Part shown: in pieces, positions 1-11,490 of the stretch
Layout of the letters: each line of letters begins with the position of its first letter
Position numbering within the stretch: the stretch's first letter is position 1
Source of the DNA: Owenia fusiformis
Lineage: Eukaryota; Annelida; Polychaeta; Sabellida; Oweniidae
Direction of reading: 5' to 3'
DNA length: 64,000 bases
Assembly (NCBI GenBank): GCA_903813345.2
Contig: CAIIXF020000009.1
Location: 10,782,030-10,846,029 of the forward strand
The notes under the pieces: model-generated
Database searches by the model: none
Told to the model about the DNA's origin: nothing
Seen by the model: only the letters and a program-made list of their open reading frames with translations
Program-made: the position numbers and the translations under genes

Positions 1-290
1 TTATACAATCTACATAGAATTGCATCACTCCAACGTTCACAATCAAACAATATTTTGTTATATAACTTAACAAGTCTTGGTGTGACCTTGTTGCTACATT
101 TCTTTAACATTTCATTTACAAGACCATCATTAGCTCAAGATTTTCCATTTGGTAACAATTTTATGCAGTTATATATTTCATCAAATGTAAGTTCTTTATT
201 CATAATTTCAGGATCATTTTGAATACAAGCGTTACAGTGATCATCATGATTTGCTGAGAATCTTTGTTCCATATCAATTTGCTCCTGCTT
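1..290 (-). mobile_element. LINE reverse-transcriptase fragment (decayed)
   Basis: Read on the minus strand, this stretch gives a peptide containing NKELTFDEIYNCIKLLPNGK, then an in-frame TGA, then NDGLVNEMLKK and more. This is the N-terminal region of a CR1/Jockey-type non-LTR reverse transcriptase, where intact copies have a K(S/G)PGxDGIxNEMLK motif. The stop replaces part of that motif, so the copy is dead. It runs off the left edge of the window. The same domain region appears in the LINE further right at about 4.2-4.4 kb, but the two are not close copies. Confidence 0.7.
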
Positions 291-686
291 AACATCTTAT
301 AGACCAATACGCGATTTAACCAAATTCTCCCAACCTTAAAACCATGTTTTTGCGTATTGTCGGGACGATAAAGGTCACATTAATATCAAGTTACAACCCT
401 CACAATTTGCTTTCATTTTTAAATCACAATCTTACCATGAGACACTCAAGCATTACACATATAAAAAATATTTGCACTGAATAATAATAAAAATGCAGTT
501 ATAATAAGACATTTTGCGCGTGTGTGACCGGCCATGTAACCAATGGATTAATTTTTAATCAGAAAAACTGCAGGATTGACGTCAATCTTCTAAGGTAAGA
601 ATATGCTCGGTTCTAGAATAATTGTTTTCATCGTGGAAACCACAATGTATTAATTAGAGAAGGGCAATAGACTTAGGAATTCTTAA

Positions 687-1138
687 AGGCCCCATCTAAT
701 ATGTTCTTATCATTCATTTACTATTTTTCATGACTTTAAAAGTTATTTTTGAGATTTTTGAAAAAGAATTAAGGGGCTATTTTTCAAATAAAAGTTGAAA
801 TTTTTAATCATCAAATATTTGATTATTCAGTGTAAAAATATTAACTTTTTAACACCATACAGTGAAGATTAAACAAAGGACGTACTATTTGAATAATAAA
901 ATGTCATACCTAATGTGCCACTTAAATGTAATAGCATATCAAAAAACGTTTGCAGCCTAAATTTCTTTTCTCAATTTTTATGAATGCTTATACGCATTGG
1001 TTTGAATTATCTCTTATCAAAACATATTTGTGAGTTATAAGATTTAGCTTTAAATAAATTCACGAAATTAAAAAACAAGAGTTTCAGATATCACATTTTG
1101 ATTACAAGCAAAATGGGTTTAAACTTTATATGGGGCCT
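687..1138. mobile_element. piggyBac-like MITE with TTAA target sites
   Basis: The left end reads AGGCCCCATCTAA and the right end is its near reverse complement (TATATGGGGCCT). A TTAA lies directly outside each end, at 683-686 and 1139-1142. TTAA duplication is the hallmark of piggyBac transposition. The 452-bp interior is AT-rich and has no open reading frame, so this is a non-autonomous copy. A truncated relative lies at about 28.94 kb. Confidence 0.7.
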
Positions 1139-1473
1139 TTAACTTTAATTACTCTTTTGTTTTCTTTGTAACCAACAGCATTTAATTAGATGTATAATCA
1201 CCTTAGACCCAAGTCAACTCGAACCTTAAGTCAACTTGTACGTAGGTTATTTTAGATAATTGAATTATTATTATTCAAGAGAGTTAGGAATTCTCAACAA
1301 CTTTGAATACTCTTTTGTTTTTATTGTCATCGGGATTTTGAGCTGACATCCAACAGTATTTAAAAAATTTCTAATCATTTGGACCCAAGACAACTCAGAC
1401 ATTAGTAAACTCAAATTCAACTTCGACTCAGTTAACAGTCAACTTGTAATGTAGCAAGGTTAACGAGGCGAAT

Positions 1474-1891
1474 AGCCTCTTTATATTTTCGTGAAGCCAC
1501 TCAGTAAAATTACGATTTCTCTGCAACGTGATGTCCAATCAAGATCATTCAAGTATCTTTGCGTTTCTGACACGTTTGGGCGTCCTGGAATAACAACGTC
1601 TACCCAAAATTTACGTTATTAATGACCAAAATCGGGAAGACAAAATGTGAGATTCACAAACAAAAATGCTTGTGAAAACTATTTACATAAGTGTTCCAGA
1701 GACTCTAATCTACTTGGCTAAAGTTTTATTTGAAGATACATGGCCTTATTAAGCAAATGCTATGAGTAGACGTTGTCATTACCGGATGTCCAAACGTATC
1801 AGGAACACAAAGATACTCGGATGATCTTGATTGGACATAAAGGTGCAGAGAAATCGTAATTTTACTGAGTGGCTTAACGAAAAAATAAGCA
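1474..1891. mobile_element. Inverted-repeat MITE
   Basis: The two arms, about 1474-1603 and 1766-1891, are reverse complements of each other with scattered mismatches. For example gccactcagtaaaattacg on the left matches cgtaattttactgagtggc on the right, and the inner ends share acaacgtctac / gtagacgttgt. The spacer is about 160 bp. There is no coding capacity. I could not fix a target-site duplication, so the superfamily is unknown. Confidence 0.65.
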
Positions 1892-1984
1892 GCATTTTAA
1901 GCCACCTTAACTAAAGATATTTTGGAAATAGTTTTACTTTTTATTCTAAAAACCGACTAATGATAATAAATGAACTAGAAAAAC

Positions 1985-2363
1985 AGCAACTCCACGGGGT
2001 AGCAAATCCCAACGAAGAAAGCATGCTGAGATAGAGAGTGGCCATTTTGAAAATTTATTGAACAGAGCTCGGCATATAATATTTGAACCAAATCCATCCA
2101 CTTGTATTTGAGTTATTAAAGATTTGAAATTCAGTAGCCATCTTTAAAAAATCTTATTGAGCAAAGCTTCTATGCCCCTAGGCATCGGCACATGAAATTT
2201 GATCCAAATCCGTCAACTGACTCCCGGGTTATCTAAGATTACATTTTGATGAAAAATGGCGGAGATTTTGATAAATAGCGGCCATCTTCTGAAGCAGACC
2301 TCCTTTGTATCTAGAGATCAGCATATAAGATTTGAACCAAATCCATCCACTGGTATTCGAGAT
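1985..2363. repeat. Left half of a ~130-bp tandem repeat, split by a LINE
   Basis: Units of about 130 bp carry the recurring phrases 'ggccat(c/t)ttgaaa', 'gcagagct', 'tttgaaccaaatccatccac' and 'ggtatttgagttatcaaag'. About three degenerate units are visible here. The next unit resumes at 4477, beyond the LINE insertion, so both stretches were once one array. Confidence 0.65.
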
Positions 2364-4476
2364 TAGTTTTTATGGTAACTTTATTTAAACAGTATTAGTA
2401 TACAGCATGAACAGGGCCTAAGCCAAAGCATCATTGGCCCTGTGGGTTACAGCATTTGAATTTACATAGAAGATGGCTCCCCTGTTTGGAGAAATGAACT
2501 GATTGTTTTTGACTCATCATAAATACATGTTATTTTAGACAATTTCTATTATCTTACAAAGAAAATCTGTAAAAGATTTAAAAACTAGACCTTTAATAGA
2601 ATTATTCAATAAAATGTCACCAAACAGGAGAGTATTTGTCTTGTGTTCTAAAGAGCATCTTAGTGAAAAAAAGAAATCAAGTTCAGGTATTATCCTAAGT
2701 TCCCCCCAAAGTTCTTCTCTTTCTCTTAATAATAGTTGAAGATGAGGTACTTAGTAGTTTGGTCTCTGTAACCACATAAACAATTTGGACTGTCAACATT
2801 TCTAAAATTGTGCAGGAAAAAGTGGCCTGTAAAAATAAAATCACATCTAATGCGATTTAGAAGGATTTCACTCTTTCGTGATAATTCTAGCTTAGATGTA
2901 GGTAATGGTAAATCTTTGTCTCGGAAATGTTTTTTAACATTCCTTTTAAAACTAGAATTTTTTTTATTTTCTTTTAGATAATATGGGAGCTTTTCCCATT
3001 CGCGCATTGCTTTTATTATTGGCGATTTAGAAAAGGAGCCAGATGATTTTGGAATATTAAATTCTCTGACATTTCTTAGGTTTATATCTTGAACAGGATT
3101 TCTATGTTGGTCAAAAATTCGTTGGAGATAAGAAGGGACTGTTTTATTTTTTACTTTGTGCATAAGATTTAAGTATTTTTCATGTCTTCTGGTCAAAAGA
3201 TCATTCCAGTTTAGGGATTAAATAGTTTAATTTTTGAAGTTCCCTGAATGCATCCACTTACTAGTAATGCAGCTCTGTAATGTACTTGGTCAAGTTTTGC
3301 AAGATCATATTTGGTGGCTTTTTCGAATAAAATACTTCCATATTCAAGTTTAGGAAGGATAAAGGACAAGTACATTTTTTCAAGATGTTTGGATCTAACT
3401 TTGTTCTTTAAAGCCTTGAAAGGATTCAACATTGTATTACATTTATCAATTACTTCATGTATATGCGAGCTAAAATTTAAGTGTTCATCTAATAACACTC
3501 GTAGGTATTTGTGATTAAATGCTCTGCTGATCCTTTCATTGCTTAAAGAAACAAAAGGGTAATTTAACTGTTTCCTTCTTGACCCCTTAAAAATAATTTC
3601 TACACTTTTGGAAGGTTTAAAATTGGATTTCCATTTAAGGGACCATAATGAAAGTCTGTCGAGGTCTGACTGTAAATTTTTGTGAAGTTCGAAAATATTT
3701 TTACTTCTGTCACATGGAAAGAAAATAGAGCTATCATCAGCATACAGGTATAATTGACTATAATTCAGAGCTTCATTAAGATCATTTATGTAGAGGAGGA
3801 AGCAAAGTGGTCCAATTATGGATCCTTGAGGTATTGAGCTGTTTATAAAGCCATGAGGGGACACTTTTGAGAACTCCCCATTTACTTTTACTTGGAGACA
3901 TCTATTTGACAAGTATGATTTTATTAAGTCAATAATAATTTTAGAAAAGCCATATGATTTTAGTTTCTTTAACAGTAGATAATGAGGGACTCCGTCATAC
4001 GCGGCTTCAATGTCCAAAAAAAATCCTCTTACATCACAGTTATTGTCTATATAATCATCAATCATATTAACAATTGTTATTAATTGTTTTTCAGTACTAT
4101 CTCCTGGAAGAAACCCAGATTGATTTTGATAAATAAGACTGTTTTCAGACACATATTTGAACATATTATTGTATATCACACGTTCAAATATTTTTGAAAA
4201 GTTATTTTATAATGTAATTGGTCTATAATTTTTCGGGTCACACTTGGAACCTTTGTTTTTGAAAATTGGAACAACAATCCCAAGTTTCCAAGAACTTGGA
4301 AATGTATTAAACTCTAAAATCTTTTTAAAAAGGTCAAATAATGGTTGGTCTATGCTATCACAACACATTTTCAACATTTTATTTGTGATTCCATCAGGGC
4401 CACCCTGTTTAGTTGTATTAAGGTCACGCAAAATTTTATTAATATCCTGTTTTGAAAAATCGATTCTTTCTAAACA
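2364..4476 (-). mobile_element. 5'-truncated LINE insertion with 9-bp target duplication
   Basis: The sequence ATTCGAGAT occurs directly on both sides (2355-2363 and 4477-4485), and the interrupted tandem repeat continues outside, so the insertion boundaries are precise. The element lies in minus orientation. Its 3' end, at 2364, has an AATAAA close to the terminus but no long poly(A). It covers only the reverse transcriptase and the C-terminal part of ORF2, so it was truncated at its 5' end on insertion. It is CR1/Jockey-like by its reverse-transcriptase motifs. Confidence 0.85.
2726..4431 (-). pseudogene. LINE ORF2 reverse transcriptase, broken
   Basis: Three blocks can be read. Block 4431-4207 holds GGPDGITNKML and NYRPITL. 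Block 4179-3211 holds QSGFLPGDST, the IPQGSIIGPL fingers/palm motif and the catalytic YADDSS. Block 3196-2726 is the C-terminal domain, with a CxCG zinc-knuckle-like motif. Blocks one and two are in the same frame and are separated by a TAA just after PITL. Blocks two and three are separated by a stop and a frame change near 3205-3215. The His/Cys positions expected after the CxCG are degraded. The copy cannot make a full polymerase and has no endonuclease domain. Confidence 0.85.
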
Positions 4477-4485
4477 ATTCGAGAT

Positions 4486-4870
4486 ATCAACGATTACAAT
4501 TTTTTACGAAAATGGGTGCCATTTTAAATTTCAGTGGCCATCTTGAAAATGTCTTCCTGAGCAGAGCTCCTTTGTCCCTAGGTATTGGCATAAACAATTT
4601 GAACCAAATCGGTCGACTGGTATTTGAGTTATCAAAGATTACATTTTTCAAAAATGGCCGTCATTTTGAATTGAGCAGCCATATTGAAAATTCCTTCTCA
4701 AGTTAAGGTCCTACACCCATAAGCCTGTAAAATGTGAATTCGTGAACCGGTATAAGAGTTATTTCCCGGACAGACGGACGAACGGATGGACGATCGATAC
4801 TAACGAATTAGTGAAAGCATATCACGCCCGGTGATCGTTATTTATTATTGATTTATTATTTTATAAATTC
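4486..4870. repeat. Right half of the split tandem repeat, with GGACAGACGG tail
   Basis: This continues the array cut by the LINE: 'aaatttcagtggccatcttgaaa', 'gcagagctcctttgtccctagg' and 'tttgaaccaaatcggtcgactgg'. It ends in a tail reading gacagacggacgaacggatgg followed by gatcgatac and cacgcccggtgatcg. Tails of this type close many marine-invertebrate repeats. Confidence 0.6.
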
Positions 4871-5447
4871 AGCAATGACATTAATTTAGTTATGATAACA
4901 TCACTTACAAGTATTTATTACAGGTCGTCCAGACCATTGTTGCTTGATTTATAGCAAAAACGTTGATTTGTGCCTGTTGATGGCCTTGCGCCTTTTTTAA
5001 TAGATCTCATACCTTGGATGCGTATCGTTTCAGAAAAAATCCCAGAAAACCTAACATATTTTACCATACCGTGGGCCTATCCATTTAGCAATTCAATAGT
5101 AAACTTTTTCTTGAAAAAATAAATCTTCCAGATTTGTTGAATTTCCTAGCAGAAATTGCCTGCTCCCCCCCTCCGTCCCATATTCACGATCACCGGGCGT
5201 GCATATGTTTCCATAAAAAATATTTTCAATATCGCAATAGAAACAAAACAAACCGTAGTTTTGATACCGTACCATAATAGCCATAGGTGCACCAAATAAG
5301 TATTCGTGACTAATAAAGGTTTCATCATTGATCTTCGATGAGGTCATAAAAAGTGGTATTTTGGAGTTTATTTTAATATACTACATAGCGACATCACAAT
5401 AGAAGCAGATCGTAACTAATATCATTTCCAGTGTCGTCGTAAAGCGA

Positions 5448-8400
5448 TTGGTTGTAATAGACAGGTTCCAATTCAAATAATTCAAGTTTCTGAGGCATTT
5501 TTTAGAAAAAGCAACAGACCTATTTTTACTAGATCAGTTTTTCATGCTGATAAAGATATTAAAAGATGACAGCTCAACGGGGTGGTCACGACACTAAATT
5601 TTGGCATTTTTACCCCCCTAGGAAAATATTCTAGGGGGTACTATGAAACTAGTTCATAACTCAAAGGATATATGAGCTATTGTTTTGAGTTGTACACCAT
5701 ACATTGCTAGTACAAATATGAATACTATCCTAAAGTTATGGGTTGATACCCTTATTGGTCTCAGAAAAATACAAAAAACAGGAAAAAGATACGCAATTTC
5801 TGTCTTGCCAATTTTATATTTGTAGCTTCAAGCACAATATGAGAGCTTTAACAGCTCATAGTAGTATTCTAAAAACATTTCCAAGCTATGTGTGGTATTG
5901 TAATACATCTATTTTAGTTATGAAGTACTATTTTGTAATTTTAATATGACTTTATAGTGCCCTACCCCTGGAAAATTGAAGAAAGTGGATGTGGTGAATT
6001 TTATCATTTTGCAGCATTAAGTTAGAAACATGTATTGATAGACACCAAATCAATAAATTCATACCATCATCAAATGTTAGGTGACATTCTAATTCATTTA
6101 TTACTAGAATATAGGACTTGAGATATTTTATATGTAAGTTTTCAATTAAGTACATGTATCATAATGAAATCTAGTGTAATCACATACTAGAGAGGTTGGC
6201 ATACAGTCTGGACATTGACATAAAGTCTAAACATTATAATCATCAATTGATCTCATTTGAGCAACTAGACTATGGTGGTCATCATGCACAAGTAATGTAC
6301 AGTAGAACCTGCTAAGTGGAACACCTCCGTAAGTGGAACACCTCCCAAGTGGAACGCCTTTTCAAAGTCCCGTTTTAAAAACCCATTGACTTAATGTTAA
6401 TTGAACCTCTGTAAGTGGAACACCTCCAAACTTGAACAGTGAACACCCCATATTGAAAAATTAACCTGCTAAGTGGAACAGTCAATTTCCATAGATTTCA
6501 ATATTGATATATGTAAACAGAATTAATCTCCTTCAATGATATCTGGGTATGAAAACAGGTAATACTGTGATAATTGGCAAATTAGGATTTTAATGGATTT
6601 TAATGGATTAACCTCCTGTAGAGGTCAACATGAGATGCAACCAATAATTAATTTGATAATCAGCAAATTAGGATTTCATAAGATTTTCATTCAGAAAATT
6701 GGATTAACCTCCTGTAGAACTGGACACGTGATGCTACCACTAATTAATATCCCTTGCTGTTTGTTTCAAACTTAATAAGTAAGATTAAAAAGGTCATTTA
6801 AAAACAATTGAATTATTAGCAGTAGGAACAAGTCTTTAAAACTTAATTGCCTAATCCTTGTACCTGAGACTGGCACAATTAGGAGGATTAAGAATGTCAG
6901 AAAACATTTTTGGCAGAATGAGGAGGATTAAGAATGTCAGATACCTTTTTGAGTAAAATAAATGGATTATTAATGGTATATACCTGCCCTGTAATGAAGG
7001 GAGAATCATATTTCATATGATACATATAAATCCTATATTTGATCTTGTATGTTCCCTGTGAACCCAAAACCTCCGTAAGTGGAACACCTTCTAAGTGGAA
7101 CGCTTTGTGGCAGAATGGAGAGTGTTCCACTTACACAGGTTCTACTGTATTTACATAATAATGTTATAAAGGAGCATGCAGGTTATCGCAAACAACTTCA
7201 GACAATTCTAACTTGAATTATGAATATTTTCTGACCATGAACATGGGTATATCTTTTAGATCTATTCATTATCTTCAAGAAAAGTAAATATAATGATTAA
7301 TCAGACCTCAGTGATATTAAAGGGAATGGCCCAATCAACATACTTTTTACTAAAAATGTTGACCTAATTTTTACCAAAGATGCAACCTTTAATTATATTG
7401 TTGAATGCATAGCTTTGAGACATGTTCTATTTCCTAAGAGGAAAAGTGGATTGCTCCAGGGACTTTAAAGACACTGAATTTGGATGACCAAAATGAACTG
7501 AAACCAATGGATAGCATGAATTTTTCAAAGGGGAAATAACATGGGGAACACTAATCTTAGGGAAATTCAGTTTTCTTTTCAAGAGCTATTTGATACGTAA
7601 AAATTAAGAATAGTAATGCATTAAACATTAATAAAATGATAGCATTTTTGGTGAAAATGAGGTCAACAACTTTGAAAAAATATATTGATGGGTTGATTGC
7701 TAGTGAAATATCTCCGAGTCCGATTGACTTTATTATCCCTGTATACCTGTCTTCATGGTCAGAAAATAGTCATAATCAAAGATATAACTGTCTGAAATTG
7801 TTTGTGATAACTTACCTGAACCTTTCCAGGTCAAATCAGGAGTGACAAAATTATTTCCACCAAATTTTTGACATGTCTTCAAATACGATAATATTTTCTT
7901 CATAAGATAGAGTGTCACTTGTGAAATTTATTGATTGACCTGAGATCGTACCATATCTTTATGACATAGAAGCGAAATAGCCATATTGAACTTTAATGAT
8001 GTTTGTTTAATTGTTGTTTGCCACTTTTCGACAATTGTCAAAATTTGGGGGTTTTGGGGGAGGGGTACAATTAGGTTAAAAAATTCACCTGATTCAGACT
8101 ATCCTTAAATGAGCACTGATTCACCCGAGAGCATAACTTTTTCAAAACATGTAAGTGTTATTTTTGGACCACTCACATTAATGTTTCGTCTAATTTTCCC
8201 TCAGAGTTTCATCATCATTGTCCAAATCTTATGCCATATTTGTTGAGATATATGAATGTTCATTATTAAAATCTTGCCTTCCTTTGCAGTTGGAAAAGAT
8301 TCGGCATTAGGTGTTATAAGTCCCAGAGCACGATAAATAAAAAAATAACAACAAAATGACATAGAACTGATAGATGTTTTCTCCTGTGCGTGTCAGCCTT

Positions 8401-9577
8401 GGTCTACCAAATTGCTATTCAGTAGGAAGAAACTCTTTTTTCAGTTTCCATTTTAATTTCCTGACAAATAGGGCGATCATCCCAGGATTTTTTCTATGAT
8501 CTATGTGTCGCCATAGCAACTTCTGTTTTAGAGAACAATAGAACAATAGAAAAGATTACTTTACCATAATTTTAATCATCCCACATTGTAGACATATTTA
8601 GAATTAAAAATATGAAGAGAATGACAAAACCCCTTAAAACACATTTCTTAGGAAACAAATAGTGTCGTATTCTTGTTACTATGGCAACATAGTTTCTTCT
8701 TTTTGTCATTTTTGTCATACAGATTACCTATCATACCAGGACCAAATCCTGAAAATTTGAATTCAGTATCTTCATTAGTATCTTAGATATATAGGTTTAT
8801 TATAGTGTCCCCTGCAGATTTTATCGGATTATATAAGGAAAATGCTCTGAAGAGGGTTGCCCAAGGATGCCACTTAACAGTTCTGGTATTTTTGAGGTCC
8901 CAACCCTCTATTCATGGGAATAGTTAACCATTGTAAAGCTACTCATGGTTAACTGACAGAATTGATTGTATCTTCAACTAAGAAGACAATAAAATGTTAA
9001 AACCAGAAGAAAACCACACCAACTTTCTTCTATTTACCAGGGGTAGGGCACTATAAAGTCATATTAAAATTACAAAATAGTACTTCATCACTATAATAGA
9101 TGTATTACAATATCACACATAGCTTGGGAATGTTGTTAGAATACTACTTTGAGCTGTTTAAGTTATCATATTTTGCTTGAAGCTACAAATATAAAATAAG
9201 CAAGAAAAAATGACAAAAATTGCATATTTTTTTCTAATTAATTGTATTTTTCCGAAACCAACAAAGATATCAACCTATAACTTTAGGGTAGTATTCATCT
9301 CTGTACTAACAATGTATGCTGTAGAACTCAGAACAATAGTTTATATATCCTTTGAGTTATGAACTAATATTATAGTACCCCCTAAAATAATTTCACAGGG
9401 GGGTAAAAACACTAAAATTCAGTGTCGTGACCACCCCGTTGACCTGTCATCTTTTAATATCTTTATCAGCATGAAAAACTGATCCAGAAAAAATAGGTCT
9501 GTTGCTTTTTCTAAAAAATGCCTCAAAAACCCTTTCCCTTGAGATATTCTGAAATTGGAACCTGTCTATAACCAAGA
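5448..9577. mobile_element. 4.1-kb element with ~560-bp inverted ends
   Basis: The left arm (about 5448-6010) and right arm (about 9010-9577) are reverse complements over their whole length. Landmarks are gacaggttcca / tggaacctgtc, ggggtggtcacgacact / agtgtcgtgaccacccc, and tagtgccctacccctgg / ccaggggtagggcacta. The roughly 3-kb interior has no convincing gene and contains a pogo-like MITE. Beyond each arm lies a related direct repeat, 'gtttattttaatat...gacatcacaatagaag' on the left and 'gtttattttgatat...gacatcataatagaag' on the right. These could be remnants of a duplicated target or of a larger repeat. The class of element is not determined. Confidence 0.6.
6300..7147. mobile_element. pogo/Tc1-like MITE, TA target site
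   Basis: The ends read CAGTAGAACCTG and CAGGTTCTACTG and are flanked by TA on both sides (6298-6299, 7148-7149). The subterminal regions are rich in 'aagtggaacacctcc' repeats in both orientations. CAGT-type inverted repeats with TA duplication fit the pogo/Tigger branch of Tc1/mariner. The roughly 850-bp copy has no transposase frame. It sits inside the 4.1-kb inverted-repeat element. A relict of the same repeat lies near 18.78-18.90 kb. Confidence 0.75.
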
Positions 9578-9639
9578 TTGTTTATTTTGATATTTAGTGA
9601 CATCATAATAGAAGTAACTTCTATCATTTGGATTTTCAA

Positions 9640-9647
9640 TGACGTCA
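9640..9647. promoter_or_regulatory. CRE-type palindrome upstream of the unknown gene
   Basis: A perfect TGACGTCA lies 87 bp before the ATG of the intronless gene. This is the binding consensus of CREB/ATF factors, and the spacing suits a proximal promoter. It is only a motif match, and the surrounding bases belong to a repeat-like flank. Confidence 0.3.
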
Positions 9648-9733
9648 TAAAGTGTGGGTGGTAACCAAGTTTGTTTATTAAATATTCGGAGTCATCAAAA
9701 ACAACACAAACCTCAGAAAAGACAATCATCAAC

Positions 9734-10717
9734 ATGGGAAGTAAGGTCAGTTCATTGAGATCTAATACACGAGTTATCCATGTTGCAGAATATCAAGCAT
9801 TTGAAGACACTCATGACAAACTAACAAACATAGTTCCTAAGGTGGAATCAAAACCAAAATCACGAGGAAGAGATAATAGTGATTTACAGAGTATTGGAAT
9901 AATGTACAAACCAAAAATGCATAGGGTAGTTCACAAAGATCAGAGTTATAGAAATGTATCAGGTAGTGAAATCCATGAAATGAACAAAACATATAATGAT
10001 GAGGTGAGTGTGAGGCGTCCATTGAAAACTACTAGCAGCCAAGGTGTCATAGAACACACAGAAATCATAAAAGCGCGCAACCCAGGCGTGCAAAGAAACG
10101 AATTACAAACGAACGATAACCGAGTGACTGCACCAAAGGTCCCGATGGCTTTGGGAATTGTGAGTTCCTTTGATCGTATTCAAGAAAAGCAATGCGTCGG
10201 CCATCGAACAAGTGTGCGCGTTGGAAATAACAAAGATCAGAGGATTGACTCTCATTTGAAGCCTTTGAAAGTATTAAGTCCGACTCTTAGAAATGACCAA
10301 GATAATGCGTTAACCCATCGGTACCCAAATGTCCGACGACCACCAGAAAGGCGTATCATGCCTCTCGACAAACATTCTCGTCTTGGAAAACTTGTAATGA
10401 ATGATGTCGACAGGGTCAAAGTGGCAAACGTTGAAGTTGCCAATGCAATTCCTGTCATCACTTATGATAAACCAGAAACAAGGATCTTCAATCTGAGAAC
10501 AATGAAACATATGAGCCATATTCGTCCCAATAGGTATTCCTACAACATTAATTCCACCCCGTCTGGACAAAATTGTCAATTCAGAAACAGGTTCCATTAT
10601 CCAGAAAATACACCCTCATATAACAGATTTATGCAGGAAAGTTTAAATCATCAAGACGCAAAAGAGAAGAAATCCAAGAGTCCGCGTCCTGCCTGGGAAT
10701 TTCCAACATATCGTTAG
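9734..10717 (+). CDS. Intronless 327-aa protein of unknown function
   Basis: This is an uninterrupted frame from ATG to TAG in AT-rich DNA where chance frames seldom pass 100 codons. The frame is open a little upstream, but the first ATG, in a good context (caacATGG), gives MGSKVSSLRS. That start matches the pattern for N-myristoylation (Gly2, Ser6), so a membrane-linked protein is possible. The protein is basic, hydrophilic and probably disordered, rich in Asn, Arg, Lys and Pro, with no signal peptide or membrane span. It ends SPRPAWEFPTYR, and the Trp/Tyr-rich tail may be a short binding motif. An AATAAA follows at about 10,967. I recognise no family. It lies between two long inverted-repeat elements. 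It could be a single-exon, lineage-restricted gene, or a large exon of a gene whose other exons I missed. Confidence 0.6.
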   Translation: MGSKVSSLRSNTRVIHVAEYQAFEDTHDKLTNIVPKVESKPKSRGRDNSDLQSIGIMYKPKMHRVVHKDQSYRNVSGSEIHEMNKTYNDEVSVRRPLKTTSSQGVIEHTEIIKARNPGVQRNELQTNDNRVTAPKVPMALGIVSSFDRIQEKQCVGHRTSVRVGNNKDQRIDSHLKPLKVLSPTLRNDQDNALTHRYPNVRRPPERRIMPLDKHSRLGKLVMNDVDRVKVANVEVANAIPVITYDKPETRIFNLRTMKHMSHIRPNRYSYNINSTPSGQNCQFRNRFHYPENTPSYNRFMQESLNHQDAKEKKSKSPRPAWEFPTYR

Positions 10718-10984
10718 TCGGGAGCGTCCCAAACTAGAAGGGCCATTCGAAGCAGGGACATGCAGAGCAAAGATTCGTCACATTACACAATATCAATGAA
10801 TATGGTTATAGTAATTCAAAAGTTACCTCTTGTATCTTCTTTATTCCAAACTAGTCTACATACCCCTAATTTATCAGTCAATTTGTTGAGTCAAGGACAT
10901 GTAAACTCTTTATCACAAAAATAGTTATAGAGCACGAAATTAAAAATTATAGATAACAAAAGTCAACAATAAAAAAAATGCAAG

Positions 10985-11490
10985 GTGTCTCCGATTCCAG
11001 CCAATCCTAACCCAGTATTTCTTGTTAAAAAATTGTCATGGTGACAAATTGACTCTCCAGATTGAAATTGATACTTTGCCAAAACATCTTCTTTCAGAAT
11101 TTTCTTATATTATTAGATGATTTCGTAGAAAATGTTTTGCAATGCGCGGTCATACAAAGATTTTGAAACAACACTTTCAATGGGATGATTCATCACACAA
11201 TGCACGGAGTCCAGGGCTTAAATCCTTAATTCACACATAGCTAGTCGACGTGTGTGAAACTCCAGCCAATCAGAGCACGTTATTTCGCGTAACTGCATTC
11301 CAAACTAACTCAAGGTCACTAATTAAACGGTTGTCATGGTGATGACTTGACTCTACAGAGTGAAATTGATACTTTGCCAGCTTGACCCTTGCAAAATAAT
11401 TCATCGAAAAATATGTTCTTACAGTGATTTCGTATCTTTTAGATGATTTTGTAGAAAACATTTTGCAATGTGTGAAAGAATTTAAGCCCA
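10985..11490. repeat. Two direct copies of a ~200-bp repeat
   Basis: Copy one (about 10,985-11,165) and copy two (about 11,255-11,490) share in order 'ctccagccaatc', 'ttgtcatggtgac/gatgac', 'ttgactct(c/a)cag', 'tgaaattgatactttgcca', 'ttagatgattt(c/t)gtagaaaa' and 'ttttgcaatg'. They have diverged by point changes and small indels. No coding function is evident. The second copy starts just after 'tgtgtgaaact', where the motif seems to restart. Confidence 0.55.

Noticed and set aside
9671-9733. Upstream extension of the intronless gene
   Set aside because: The extension begins at TTG, not ATG; the first ATG at 9734 has a good context.
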